From NCBI RefSeq assembly GCF_030519355.1, contig NZ_JAUMKC010000028.1:1-64000 (forward strand): 64,000 nucleotides of DNA. Reading direction: 5' to 3'. The DNA is from Mucilaginibacter sp. L3T2-6 (GTDB lineage Bacteria; Bacteroidota; Bacteroidia; Sphingobacteriales; Sphingobacteriaceae). The notes under the pieces are model-generated. The model did not search any database. It had not been told where the DNA came from and was given only the letters and a program-made list of their open reading frames with translations. Shown here piece after piece: positions 24,704 to 35,000 of this stretch; within the stretch, counting starts at the first letter, position 1; each line of letters begins with the position of its first letter. The position numbers and the translations under genes were made by a program.

Positions 24704-27481
24704 TTAAAACAATCCAAGCTGCCCTTTATCATCTATCTCGATATCATCCGGATTGGTTATCTCAAAGTCTATTTTTTTGAATTGTGATTGCTCCGGTTGT
24801 GAAGAAGATTCCGCTGGTTTTTCTTTCGCTGGTCCCGCTGATTCCGGAGTAGATTTTACGGGCTCATCTGCCGCGCCTGCGGCGTTGGTTTCGTCTTCTT
24901 GAACGTCTGCATTATCGTTTCCGTCGTGCGTGTCGGCTTCGCCCGCTACATCCGGTTCATGTGCTATCTCTTCTTCCGCTGCAACCAACTCCACCGATTT
25001 TACCGGGTGCTGTGATAAACGGTTGCCCATCGCCTTCATGCCCTTAATGTCTATAAGTGTCGTTAGGTCCACTTCAAGCGTTTCAGGGGTTTGATCTTTG
25101 CCTTTCAGCTGAACCAGCTGCACAACAGGCTGCTTACCACCGGTTATCAATACCAGTTTCGAGCCGCTTTCTTCGCTAATGATGCTTACCTGCTTGCCTA
25201 TTACTACGTTCTCGAACATAAAGCGTTTTACCAGGTAGTTTTTCGATTTGCCGTCAATATGGATGACTGTATAAACCTTCTCATGGTTATATTTTTCAAT
25301 TACAATCATTTTATCATCAAAGTGATTGTTCAAATCGAAGCTGGTGAGTTCGTAAGTACCGTTGCTCATCACGGTGAGTATTTTATCGTCTCCGTCAAAC
25401 TCGCCAAGATATTTGCCCCGACCGTCGGCATTCAGGCGTTTCAGAATATCGTCATACCATATTTTTCTGCCGGCCAATGTGGACACACCCTTACTTTTCA
25501 GTATTATTTTCTTAACCGGGTACTTGGTAATAATATTACCCATTGAGCCGCGGCCTTTAATTGCCAGTTGGGCAAAGTCTTCATCAAACTGCAGCTTTTT
25601 CAGCTTGCTGTGTGGTTTCAGCTGCACATTCACAATCTCAGCCTCGCCGTTAGGGTTAGCACTAAAGTAAAGCACTTTGGTGCCCTTTGTGCCCTTGGTC
25701 AAATCGTATTCTTTATCCCGGGTAACGCCTACCACCGAAAAACGTTTTATATAGCTGATACCACTCTGCCCGTCCTTATAAATCATATTATATACGGTGC
25801 GCTCATCGTTCTTTTTAAATACCGCCACGTGAATAATCTCCTTACCCACAAACACCTTATCCTGTACCTTCGTAACCAGGCAGCGGCCATCCTCGCGAAA
25901 TACAATTATCTCGTCAATATCCGAGCAATCGGTAACAAATTCATCTTTCTTTAAACCTGTACCGATGAAGCCATCCTCACGGTTTACATACAGTTTTGCA
26001 TTTGCCAGCGCCACCTGCGCAGCTTCAACCCTGTCGAATGTGCGTAGCTCAGTCTTACGTTCCCGCCCCGTGCCATATTTATCCTTCAGCTTTTGGAACC
26101 AGGCAATTGCAAAATCTGTAAGGTGCTTAAGGTGATGTTTTACTTCTTTTATTTCAGCTTCCAGGCCCTTTATTTGTTCATCAGTTTTCTTTACATCGAA
26201 ACGGGTGATGCTGCTCATCGGCTTATCGATAAGTCTTTTATAGTCTTCAGCAACTATTGGTCTGTAAAACTGCGGGAAAAAAGGTTCGAACAAGCGGTTC
26301 AGCACTTCAACCACAGTTTCAAAATTACTTGATCCTTCGTAGTCGGCGTGCTTATACATACCTTCCTGGATGAATATCTTAAGCAGCGAGCTGAAAAATA
26401 TTTTTTCCATCAACTCCTTCAGCTTTATCTCCAGTTCCATCTTTAGCAGCCTTTTGGTGTTATGTGTGCTTTCGGTAAGCATATCGTTAACACTCATAAA
26501 GCGCGGTTTATCATCCTGTATCACACAGGTGTTGGGTGATATGGAAACCTCGCAATCGGTAAAGGCATATAGTGCGTCGATGGTCACATCGGGCGAGATG
26601 CCCGGCGCCAGGTGAACAACGATCTCCACATCTTTCGATGTATTGTCTTCAATCTTCTTGATCTTGATCTTGCCCTTTTCGTTGGCCGCAACAATGCTCT
26701 CCATCAATCCACCGGTGGTAGTACTGAAGGGAATTTCTGTAATAGCCAGTGTTTTTTTATCCCGCTCCACAATCTTTGCACGTATGCGCACTTTTCCTCC
26801 CCGCTGCCCTTCGTTGTAAACCGAAGTGTCGGCCATACCACCGGTCGGGAAGTCGGGCATCAGGTTAGGGCGGTTGCCTCTTAAAACTTCCATCGAGGCA
26901 TCAAGCAGCTCAATAAAATTATGCGGTAATATTTTGGTGGCAAGGCCTACAGCAATACCATCAGCGCCTTGTGCAAGCAGTAACGGAAACTTAACCGGCA
27001 GGGTAATTGGTTCACGGTTACGGCCGTCATAGCTGGCCTGCCAGTCAGTCGTGTCGGGATTAAAAACAACATCGAGCGCAAACTTGGAGAGACGGGCTTC
27101 GATGTAACGAGGGGCTGCAGCCGAGTCGCCCGTTACCGGGTCGCCCCAGTTTCCCTGGCAATCGATGAGCAGGTTTTTCTGGCCCAGCTGCACCATGGCA
27201 TCCCCAATGGAAGCATCACCATGCGGGTGATATTTCATGGTATTGCCAATAACGTTAGCGGCTTTGTTGAAACGCCCGTCATCCATCTCCTTCAGCGAGT
27301 GTAATATACGGCGTTGAACTGGCTTTAAGCCATCGTTTATATGCGGCACGGCGCGATCCAGGATCACATAAGATGCATAATCCAGGAACCAGTTCTCGTA
27401 CAAACCGTCGAGTGAGGTAATGTTATGTAGTTTTTCTTCGTTATTCGCAGGTATCTCTTCCGGGTTCAATTCGTCACTCAT
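24704..27481 (-). CDS. parC: DNA topoisomerase IV subunit A (Bacteroidota-type ParC)
   Basis: A 925-residue type IIA topoisomerase A subunit, which cleaves and rejoins DNA during decatenation. The winged-helix/CAP region has the QRRILHSL and KYHPHGD motifs, and the catalytic Tyr is in AAPRYIEARLS (Y126). The tower and coiled coil follow (to about 500), then a beta-pinwheel C-terminal domain (about 520-820). No canonical GyrA-box (QRRGGKG) was seen, which favours ParC over GyrA. The last ~110 residues are an acidic, low-complexity tail that ends exactly in QLGLF, resembling a beta-clamp-binding peptide. Its ParE partner is not in the window. Confidence 0.9.
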   Translation of the reverse strand: MSDELNPEEIPANNEEKLHNITSLDGLYENWFLDYASYVILDRAVPHINDGLKPVQRRILHSLKEMDDGRFNKAANVIGNTMKYHPHGDASIGDAMVQLGQKNLLIDCQGNWGDPVTGDSAAAPRYIEARLSKFALDVVFNPDTTDWQASYDGRNREPITLPVKFPLLLAQGADGIAVGLATKILPHNFIELLDASMEVLRGNRPNLMPDFPTGGMADTSVYNEGQRGGKVRIRAKIVERDKKTLAITEIPFSTTTGGLMESIVAANEKGKIKIKKIEDNTSKDVEIVVHLAPGISPDVTIDALYAFTDCEVSISPNTCVIQDDKPRFMSVNDMLTESTHNTKRLLKMELEIKLKELMEKIFFSSLLKIFIQEGMYKHADYEGSSNFETVVEVLNRLFEPFFPQFYRPIVAEDYKRLIDKPMSSITRFDVKKTDEQIKGLEAEIKEVKHHLKHLTDFAIAWFQKLKDKYGTGRERKTELRTFDRVEAAQVALANAKLYVNREDGFIGTGLKKDEFVTDCSDIDEIIVFREDGRCLVTKVQDKVFVGKEIIHVAVFKKNDERTVYNMIYKDGQSGISYIKRFSVVGVTRDKEYDLTKGTKGTKVLYFSANPNGEAEIVNVQLKPHSKLKKLQFDEDFAQLAIKGRGSMGNIITKYPVKKIILKSKGVSTLAGRKIWYDDILKRLNADGRGKYLGEFDGDDKILTVMSNGTYELTSFDLNNHFDDKMIVIEKYNHEKVYTVIHIDGKSKNYLVKRFMFENVVIGKQVSIISEESGSKLVLITGGKQPVVQLVQLKGKDQTPETLEVDLTTLIDIKGMKAMGNRLSQHPVKSVELVAAEEEIAHEPDVAGEADTHDGNDNADVQEDETNAAGAADEPVKSTPESAGPAKEKPAESSSQPEQSQFKKIDFEITNPDDIEIDDKGQLGLF

Positions 27482-27522
27482 TATTAGCTAGAAAAAATAT
27501 GGATTGGTAAAGATAGGTTTTA

Positions 27523-27667
27523 ATGTGCGGATGTGCAGATTCCGGATATGCGGATTTTTAAACACATCCGGTGTTTTTAACAAAGGCCTCTGATGGTGAA
27601 CGGGTTGAGAAACATCAACGTTCCTGCATCCGCGCATCAAGAATCCATACATTCGCACACCGCCACA
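27523..27667. repeat. Intergenic inverted-repeat element, family A, copy 3
   Basis: The spacer between parC and the DUF1905 gene begins AATGTGCGGATGTGCAGAT, repeats ATATGCGGAT, and ends with TGCATCCGCGCATC and TTCGCACACCGCCACATTA. The left and right halves are degenerate inverted copies of the same TGTGCGGAT word. Confidence 0.62.
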
Positions 27668-28177
27668 TTACCCTTCCTTCTTTAGCTCCCTCATCATCTG
27701 GTTATAGCTCCATTTGCGCAGCATGGCATTAATAGTATTCACAATGCGTTTGGCGCGGGTTTCTTCAGTTTTGGCATCGTTGATCCATTTAATAAAATAG
27801 TTGCGGTGAGAGCCGGGCATAGCGTTAAAAGTGTCCATAGCGCCTTCTTCAAATTCAAGGCATTCCTTCAAGTCTTCGGGCATCTCTATTTTAAAATCAG
27901 TGTCCTCTTCAATGGTTACTTTCAGCATAGCGCCTTTGTTCTTGCGGAGGGCTTTTCTCAGTGCGGCCTTCAGTACCAAAATAAAGTCTCCGCCGCCCAT
28001 AGGCAGTAGTGCGATACCTGCCACCGGCACTGCGTCGAGCATACCTCTTACGCGGAATGATTTTTTGTTGCCGGGCTTTAATTCCTGCGCAATATCAGCC
28101 GGAACGTTTACATACTGCCAGCCGGTTTTCTCGCCCATCTCACCGAATTGTAAAATAATTGCATCAAAAGTTACCAT
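27668..28177 (-). CDS. YdeI/OmpD-associated family protein with DUF1905 domain
   Basis: A 169-residue cytosolic protein. The first ~95 residues match the DUF1905 layout (WQYVNVPADIAQEL, FRVRGMLDAVP, LLPMGGGDFILVLKAALRK; key words VRGMLD and MGGGDF). The C-terminal part resembles the YdeI/OmdA bacteriocin-protection helical domain (WINDAKTEETRAKRIVNTINAM, key word KTEETRAKRI). The molecular function is not established for the family. It lies upstream of parC with the family A repeat between them. Confidence 0.88.
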   Translation of the reverse strand: MVTFDAIILQFGEMGEKTGWQYVNVPADIAQELKPGNKKSFRVRGMLDAVPVAGIALLPMGGGDFILVLKAALRKALRKNKGAMLKVTIEEDTDFKIEMPEDLKECLEFEEGAMDTFNAMPGSHRNYFIKWINDAKTEETRAKRIVNTINAMLRKWSYNQMMRELKKEG

Positions 28178-28368
28178 GGTTGTAATGATTTGGGAGTGAC
28201 AAGCGTCTTACCACAAGGCATATAAAATAACGCATATTTTGCCGCTTAACCCGCCAAAATGTGCGAAAATGTTAAATGTTTGTTAAAAGCGGAAATTGTT
28301 GTAACTATTGAAATCCCGGCTGTGTCTTATCAGTAAATACAATTAATCACAACTTAAATTTAAACATT

Positions 28369-28791
28369 ATGAAAGCTTTAAAATCAATTATGCTGGGGTT
28401 GGCCTTACTGGTTGTTTGTGGCATTGCAAAAGCTAATACCATAGATGAAAAAGTTACACCGAATTATGCCATTAATACCTTTGTCGACGCTATGACGCGC
28501 GGCAGGGTGGCCGGCCTGGATGGCGTGCTGGATAATTCGGCAGAGTTTAATATGATGCGCGGTAAACAGATGCTGAGCTTCAGCAAAAAAGAAATGCTGG
28601 AGTTTTTTAAAAGCAATAAAAACATAGAGCAGGCATGCACCACCAGCACATCCATTGTTGAAAGTAACAACAAGGTTGCCATTGTAAAGGTGTCAATGAA
28701 ATACGATGACTTTGTACGCGATAATTATGTAACCATTGCCAATAACGGCAGCAGCTGGAAAATCACCAACGTGTACAGCGTTTTTAAATAA
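28369..28791 (+). CDS. Exported NTF2-like (DUF4878-type) small protein
   Basis: A 140-residue protein with a signal peptide (1-22, CGIAKA-NT). The mature part, about 115 residues, begins with a helix (YAINTFVDAMTRGRVAGLDGVL) and ends in a strand with SSWKITNVYSVF, the pattern of secreted NTF2-like/lumazine-binding-like domains. Function unknown. A strong terminator follows directly, so it is a single-gene unit. Confidence 0.78.
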   Translation: MKALKSIMLGLALLVVCGIAKANTIDEKVTPNYAINTFVDAMTRGRVAGLDGVLDNSAEFNMMRGKQMLSFSKKEMLEFFKSNKNIEQACTTSTSIVESNNKVAIVKVSMKYDDFVRDNYVTIANNGSSWKITNVYSVFK

Positions 28792-28826
28792 GTACGTTTT
28801 AGTTTAGTTAAATAGTTTGTTAGTTT

Positions 28827-28854
28827 AAAAAGGCCTCGTGGTTGGGGCCTTTTT
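28827..28854 (+). terminator. Rho-independent terminator
   Basis: AAAAAGGCC (28827-28835) pairs with GGCCTTTTT (28846-28854), extended by a CTC/GGG step, with a T-run on the plus strand. It lies 35 bases after the NTF2-like gene stop. Confidence 0.85.
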
Positions 28855-29072
28855 TATTTGACACCGTTTAATTGTTGCTTTTATAACGACGAGTTTAACC
28901 ATCGACGACATATTGAACTCTTTCCGGCTTCTGAATAAGCAGGCGGCTAATTTTCTATCCTCAAAAGGAATACATACCAAGCCCAGGGTAACGCCCTGCA
29001 ACCCGGCGAATGAGTCTGTTTATTCCAAAACAAATTCCTAATTTAGACAGTTGTAATACCTACTCATCTATC

Positions 29073-29939
29073 ATGGCCACATTAGAAAACGACTTCTTAA
29101 AAGCGGAAATCAGCACCAAAGGCGCGCAGCTTACGTCCATTATCAATAAAGCAACACAAACTGAGCACTTATGGCAGGCCGACCCGCAGATTTGGGCTTA
29201 TCATGCACCAAACCTGTTCCCGATTGTGGGACAACTTATCAATAATGAGCTGCTGGCTGATGGGCACGCCTATCCGATGAGCAGGCACGGTTTTGCGCGC
29301 ACTTCAGAGTTTTTTTTGCTTGAGAACGATGATCAGCATGCGGTTTATTCGCTTCCAAATTGCGAAAATACACTTAAAGTTTACCCTTATAAATTCGATT
29401 TTCAGATATTGTACACCCTGATCGATAATGCACTACGGATCACATATAAGCTTATTAATCACGATAATAAAACTATTTATTTTTCGGTTGGGGCGCACCC
29501 TGCTTTCAACGTTCCTTTTAATGCCGGCGAAAGCTATGAAGATTACTATATAGAATTTGAAAACGATGAAATGCTGGAGACGCATTTGTTGAATGCTGAT
29601 GGCTTTTTCAGCGGCGAAACTCATCCTATATCAACCCCCAATAAAAGACTATACCTCACACGAGAGTTGTTTAATCACGATGCGCTGGTATTTAAGGATC
29701 TTAAATCCCGCGAGGTTGCCATAAAAAGCGACAAGCATGACCAATCTATTTCGGTGGAGTTCCCGCATTTTAATTACCTCGGCATCTGGGCCAAAGGCGG
29801 CGCTGATTTTGTTTGTATCGAGCCCTGGTTAGGTTGCGCTGATACCGCCGGCCGCCATGTTGATATCAGCCAGAAAGAAGCCATTCAGCAACTGAAAGCC
29901 GGACATGTTTTCGAGGCGGCTTTTTTCATAAGCGTGTAA
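29073..29939 (+). CDS. Aldose 1-epimerase family protein (LacX/YeaD-like mutarotase)
   Basis: A 288-residue galactose-mutarotase-fold protein that interconverts alpha and beta anomers of a sugar or sugar phosphate. The early NxLFPIVGQL and SRHGFARTSEF segments and FSVGAHPAFNVPF (His at the active site, about 160) are visible, and the acidic residue is likely in CIEPWLG near the C-terminus. The ATG at 29073 is preferred over a longer frame from 29010, whose extra 21 residues have no family match. Located 60 bases upstream of the secreted GH2 gene, so the two may be co-transcribed for sugar use. Confidence 0.9.
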   Translation: MATLENDFLKAEISTKGAQLTSIINKATQTEHLWQADPQIWAYHAPNLFPIVGQLINNELLADGHAYPMSRHGFARTSEFFLLENDDQHAVYSLPNCENTLKVYPYKFDFQILYTLIDNALRITYKLINHDNKTIYFSVGAHPAFNVPFNAGESYEDYYIEFENDEMLETHLLNADGFFSGETHPISTPNKRLYLTRELFNHDALVFKDLKSREVAIKSDKHDQSISVEFPHFNYLGIWAKGGADFVCIEPWLGCADTAGRHVDISQKEAIQQLKAGHVFEAAFFISV

Positions 29940-29999
29940 TTATACGCTTTTAAAACAAACAGGATTTATTTTATAAATTCGGCGTTCACACCATCCACT

Positions 30000-31808
30000 A
30001 TGAACAAACACCGAATCTGTTTAATCATATTTTTTCTAACCATACATTGTTCCCTGGCATTAGCCCAGACCCCCTCTTTGCCAACACAGTGGACTAAGCA
30101 GGCAAAAGAGGTCACGGTCCCCTTTCCGGAATATCCAAGGCCGCAGCTGGAACGCAGCGACTGGCTTTGCTTAAATGGCAAATGGGATTATATGGGAGGA
30201 AAAGATATTGCTGATGCTTTTAATCCGCAAGTACCGGTATCCTTTAATAACAAAGCCGAACAAATATTAGTACCCTATTGCCCCGAGTCGTTGCTGTCTG
30301 GTATCCAGCGTAAGCAGGAAATCAACATGTGGTACCGCCGCAGCTTTGAAATTCCTTCGGGATGGAAAAACAAGCAGGTCATCATTCATTTTGATGCCGT
30401 GGCTTACCATACCACGTTGTTTATAAACGGGCATAATGCAGGCACGCATGCCGGCAGCTACGATGCTTTTAACTTTGACATCACACCATACCTGACTACC
30501 GGAAAAAATACTGTAGTAGTAGCAGTACAGGATTTAAACGATGGCCGCGTACCATCAGGTAAAAATGGTCCGCGCGGTGATTATACCTTCTGTTCCGGCA
30601 TTTGGCGGACCGTATGGCTGGAACCGGTAAATAAAACGCACGTCGAAGACATACGGCTGCTGCCCGAGCTCGCCAACAGCCGCTTAAAAGTTATAGTGAA
30701 CAGCACAGGTGAGGGAAAAGTAACCGCCATTGCGCTCGATAGCGGCAATGAGGTCTCGCAGGCCGAAGGGGCGGGCGGCGCAAGCTTTTATCTGCCTATA
30801 AAATCTCCGAAGCTTTGGTCGCCCGAGGATCCTTTTTTGTATGATCTGACCATCAGCCTGAAAGACGCAAAGGGTAATATTGTTGATAAGATAAAAAGCT
30901 ATTTCGGCATGCGCGATATTAAGCTGGGCAAGGTAAACGGCGTTACCCGGCCGCTGGTAAATGGCAAATTCATCATGCAGCTGGGGTTGCTCGATCAGGG
31001 TTACTGGCCCGATGGCATATTGACAGCACCAACGGAAGAGGCTTTAAAATACGACATTCAGTTCACTAAAAATGCCGGATTCAACCTCATACGCAAACAT
31101 ATGAAAACCGAACCCCAGCGGTTTTATTACTGGGCGGATAAGCTGGGCCTGTTTGTATGGCAGGATATGCCGGCCATCTGGTATCAAAATGAGGATACAG
31201 CCAAAACACGCACCGAATACCGCAAGGAACTGAAAGCGCTAATCGACGAACATTATAACTCGCCGTCCATTATTACCTGGGTGCCTTTTAACGAGAACTG
31301 GGGCGCTTTTGATGTGAAGGAGATCACCGCCTGGGTTAAACAATACGACCCGTCGAGATTGGTTAACGGCAATTCCGGGTTCAATAATAATCCATCCTAC
31401 CAAAAAGCTTATGGTGACCCCGGCAATGGGGATTATGTGGACACTCATATTTATGTTGGCCCATACGGAGCATCAGTACCGGATGAACACCGTGCGGCCT
31501 CATTGGGCGAATTTGGTGGCGTGGGTTTATTTGTGCGGGGACACATGTGGCCTGTAGCAAACAATGCTTACGACTATGAACCAACCAGAGCACGGCTGAC
31601 AGACCGTTATGTATTTTTACTGGACCAGGTAGAACAATTAATGAAATATAAAGGACTCAGTGTTGCCATCTATACGCAAACTACCGACGTAGAACATGAG
31701 GTTAACGGCATGCTGACCTACGACCGGGCGGTTGAAAAAATGGAAATTGACAGGGTAAAGGCAGTGAATGAGGCGGTGATCAAAGAAAGCTATAAGCTGG
31801 CGCCCTGA
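30000..31808 (+). CDS. Secreted glycoside hydrolase family 2 enzyme (beta-galactosidase/glucuronidase-like)
   Basis: A 602-residue exported retaining glycosidase. Signal peptide 1-22 (SLALA-QT). Jelly-roll sugar-binding domain about 35-210 (LNGKWDY, WYRRSFEIPSGW), an Ig-like domain about 210-305, and a TIM barrel to the end. The acid/base Glu is E432 in PFNENWGAF, and the nucleophile is probably E504 in LGEFGG. It is shorter than LacZ (about 1020) because the last two LacZ domains are missing, typical of compact Bacteroidota GH2 enzymes. The substrate is not predictable. Confidence 0.93.
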   Translation: MNKHRICLIIFFLTIHCSLALAQTPSLPTQWTKQAKEVTVPFPEYPRPQLERSDWLCLNGKWDYMGGKDIADAFNPQVPVSFNNKAEQILVPYCPESLLSGIQRKQEINMWYRRSFEIPSGWKNKQVIIHFDAVAYHTTLFINGHNAGTHAGSYDAFNFDITPYLTTGKNTVVVAVQDLNDGRVPSGKNGPRGDYTFCSGIWRTVWLEPVNKTHVEDIRLLPELANSRLKVIVNSTGEGKVTAIALDSGNEVSQAEGAGGASFYLPIKSPKLWSPEDPFLYDLTISLKDAKGNIVDKIKSYFGMRDIKLGKVNGVTRPLVNGKFIMQLGLLDQGYWPDGILTAPTEEALKYDIQFTKNAGFNLIRKHMKTEPQRFYYWADKLGLFVWQDMPAIWYQNEDTAKTRTEYRKELKALIDEHYNSPSIITWVPFNENWGAFDVKEITAWVKQYDPSRLVNGNSGFNNNPSYQKAYGDPGNGDYVDTHIYVGPYGASVPDEHRAASLGEFGGVGLFVRGHMWPVANNAYDYEPTRARLTDRYVFLLDQVEQLMKYKGLSVAIYTQTTDVEHEVNGMLTYDRAVEKMEIDRVKAVNEAVIKESYKLAP

Positions 31809-32078
31809 CGTAAATTTTGGGATCTGTTCTGAAATGCTTTTTTAATTTGAAAATGGTACAACCTTCGGCATTGTAGAAAAGTTGCTGAATCAGCAGGACA
31901 GGAATTCTCGCCCTGATTCGGTAAACCGCGGATCGTTTTAGTATTTACCGGCAATTAATCAGGTGTATCTTGCGGACAAACCTGTATTATTCCCTAATCT
32001 GTTGAAAACGCTAATTTTGCGTTTGTTACGGTTGTTATAAGTTACCGCGGCCAGCAGCATTAAACATCCCTGTAAATA

Positions 32079-35000
32079 ATGAAAAAAAGTAACACTACTG
32101 CAGAAAACGGTAGGGGCGACGATGTACAGTATGCGCCTCGTGACCCACGGGAGAGGGCAAAAATTTATCCCTACAGCCCCGACGAGCGGTACCGCACACT
32201 TTTCGACACCATTGATGAAGGGCTGGCAATTGTTGAGTTGGAGCGCGATGCTGATGGCATGATCACCGGCCTGATCTATCGCGAAACCAATAGTTTATTT
32301 GAGCGGCAGACAGGACAGACTGAACTGATGGGTAAAAGGGCGAGCGAACTCCTGCCTAACCTGGAAAAGCTGTTGATGAATAGTGTACAGGCTGTGGCCG
32401 ATACCGGTGCTCCATTCCGTACAGAAGATTATTTTGCCGTGCTTGACCGTTGGTTCGATGTACGCCTGTCCCGCGTCGGTGGGCAGGGAAGTCCGTTCGT
32501 GGCCGCCGTTCTTAAGGATATCACCGGCCGCAAACGGCATGAACAGCACCAGGCGCTCGTATCCCGCATTTCAAAAGAACTCGGCGCACTGACAGATAGC
32601 GCTAAAACAATGGAGTATCTGGGCGAAGAGCTGGGTAATTACTTTGGAGTAAAGTGGTGTATGTTTAGCGAGCGTAATGATGATAACGAAACGTACTCAG
32701 TGTATGGCTGGCATGCTGCCGAGGTAGTTTCGTTAAATGACACACATAGTTTGCATGATTACCTGCGTGCCGAACAGGCCGCACGCGACAATGCCGGCGA
32801 ATTGACAATTGTTGCCGATACGCAAACCGATGTGCGTACGGATGCGGGGTTTTATACCCGGCTGGGCATATCATCTTTTATCATCGTGCCCCTATCGCGG
32901 GACGGACAATGGAATTTTCAGCTTTCTGTTATAGACAATAAAATAAGGGAATGGCGCGAAGACGAAGTCTTACTGTTAAAGGATATTGCTGATAGGATAT
33001 GGGTAAGACTGGAAAAAGCCAGGGCCGAAGAGTTGCTGCACGACCGTGAAATTTGGCTGCGGGGCCAGCAAAAGGCCTTCAGGTCTGCAACGAGCGGGGC
33101 ATCGTTGGCGGCATCGCTTGAACCGCTTATTGATGCGGTTAATGCACAGACAAACGGTGACGCCAGGGCCGCTATTTACCGGGTATCTGAAAAAAGCGGG
33201 GGACTTTACCTGGTGTCGGGTATGTCGGCAGCTTATGCACAGGCTGTTAATGGTTTTAAGTCGGGACCGGAATGGCTGGCTATGCATAATGATAGACCAA
33301 TAATTACCGCCGATGTAAATAACGATCCGGTATGGGGGCCGTTTCGGAAACTGGCGCGCAAACATAATTACCGGGCTTGCTGGTTGTTCCCGGTTAGTGC
33401 AGGTGGCAGGCCGGTGTCAGGCATATTGGCGATCTATTTTGAGATGCCCCGGAAACCGAGCGCCAGAGAGATGGAGATGGCCGGTATACTGGCGCACGCA
33501 GCGGCAATTATCATTTCGCGCGACCATGAATTGACGGAACGTGCAGAAGCGGAAGAAGCCCTTAAGGAAAGTGAAGAGCGGTTAAAAACCGTCCTCGACG
33601 GGGTAGGCGAACCTTTTTATGTTTTGGATAAAGACTGGTGTTTCCTTTTCGCTAGCCGGTCCGCTTTAAACATCTGGGGTAAAAAGAAGGAAGAGATACT
33701 TGGGCATTCTTTCATGAGCTGTTTTCCAGAGGCGGCAGGAACCGTGCCATATAAAGCTCATCAGCGGGTAATGATGACCGGCGTAGCCGAAAGACTGGAA
33801 ATAGTTTCGCCGGTGCTTAATCGATGGCTGGAAGTGGATATAGCGCCCACGCCCCGAGGCGGCTTATCCGTTGCTTTCCGCGACATTGAAGGCCGTAAAC
33901 AGGCTGAGCTGACACTGCGCCAAAGTGAAGACAGGTACCGAAACAAACTGGAACGTGAGGTTACTGAACGGACAACAGAACTGGAGAGAAGCGGGGAATT
34001 GCTGCAGGCTACCCTGGATAGTAACCTGGAAATGATACAGGTTTTTAAAGCCGTCAGGGATGAAAGCGGGAAAATAACGGACTTTCTATGGATATTAAAC
34101 AACCATGCTTCTGAGCAGGCTTACGGCGATGTGATTGGAAAGAGTTTAGTTAAAAACAATCCGGGCGTGATAAAAGCCGGAATATTTGACAAGTTTGTTG
34201 AAGTAACGGAAACCGGTGTGCCGCAACAATATGAGCGACATTATGTGAATGAGCAATTTTCAGGCTGGTTCCATCAATCAGTAGTAAGACTCGGCGATGG
34301 TGTGGCTACAAATACCGTTAACCTTACTGAACGCAAATTAGCAGAATTGCAGCTTAAGGATAGCCGCGATCAGCTGCAATCTATACTGGATACTACCCTG
34401 GTTCAAATGTCGATACTGGAAGCTGTACGCGACAAAAAGGGTAGGATCGCCGACCTTAGAATAAAAGTGGCGAATAAAGAGATGGAGAAGGTAACTGGCC
34501 GGGCGGATTTAGCGGGTAAATTTTACCTGAAAGAATACCCCGGTATCAAGCAGGCGGGATTATTCGATCTGATAGTTAAGGCCATTGAGACAGGTGAACC
34601 GCAGCGGTTGGAATATTTCTACCCGTATGATGGTTTCAATAAATGGTTTTCAGGCATGTTTGTTAAGCTGAATGATGGCGTAGTTTCAACAACCATGGAC
34701 ATCAGCGACCGCAAGCTGGCCGAAGAAAAGCTGCGCAAAATGGAAGCCGGGCAGGAACGTGAAATATTCAGGGCGTCGTTGAGTAGCCTGGAGGAGGAGA
34801 GAAGGCGCATTTCTGAAAGCCTGCACAACGGATTGGGGCAACTGCTTTATGGCATCAAGATCAATCTGAATCATTTAACTGGTGAGCAGGCCGCCGTAGA
34901 CCCGGAGACTTTCAGCGCAAACAAGAAGTACACCGATGAGTTGCTCACGAAGGCAATCCGCGAAAGCCGGCGTATATCGCACGAGCTGATGCCTGCAATG

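Noticed and set aside
24704..27481. GyrA identity for the topoisomerase A subunit
   Set aside because: No GyrA-box was seen in the C-terminal domain; the ParC call is favoured, but the two are closely related.
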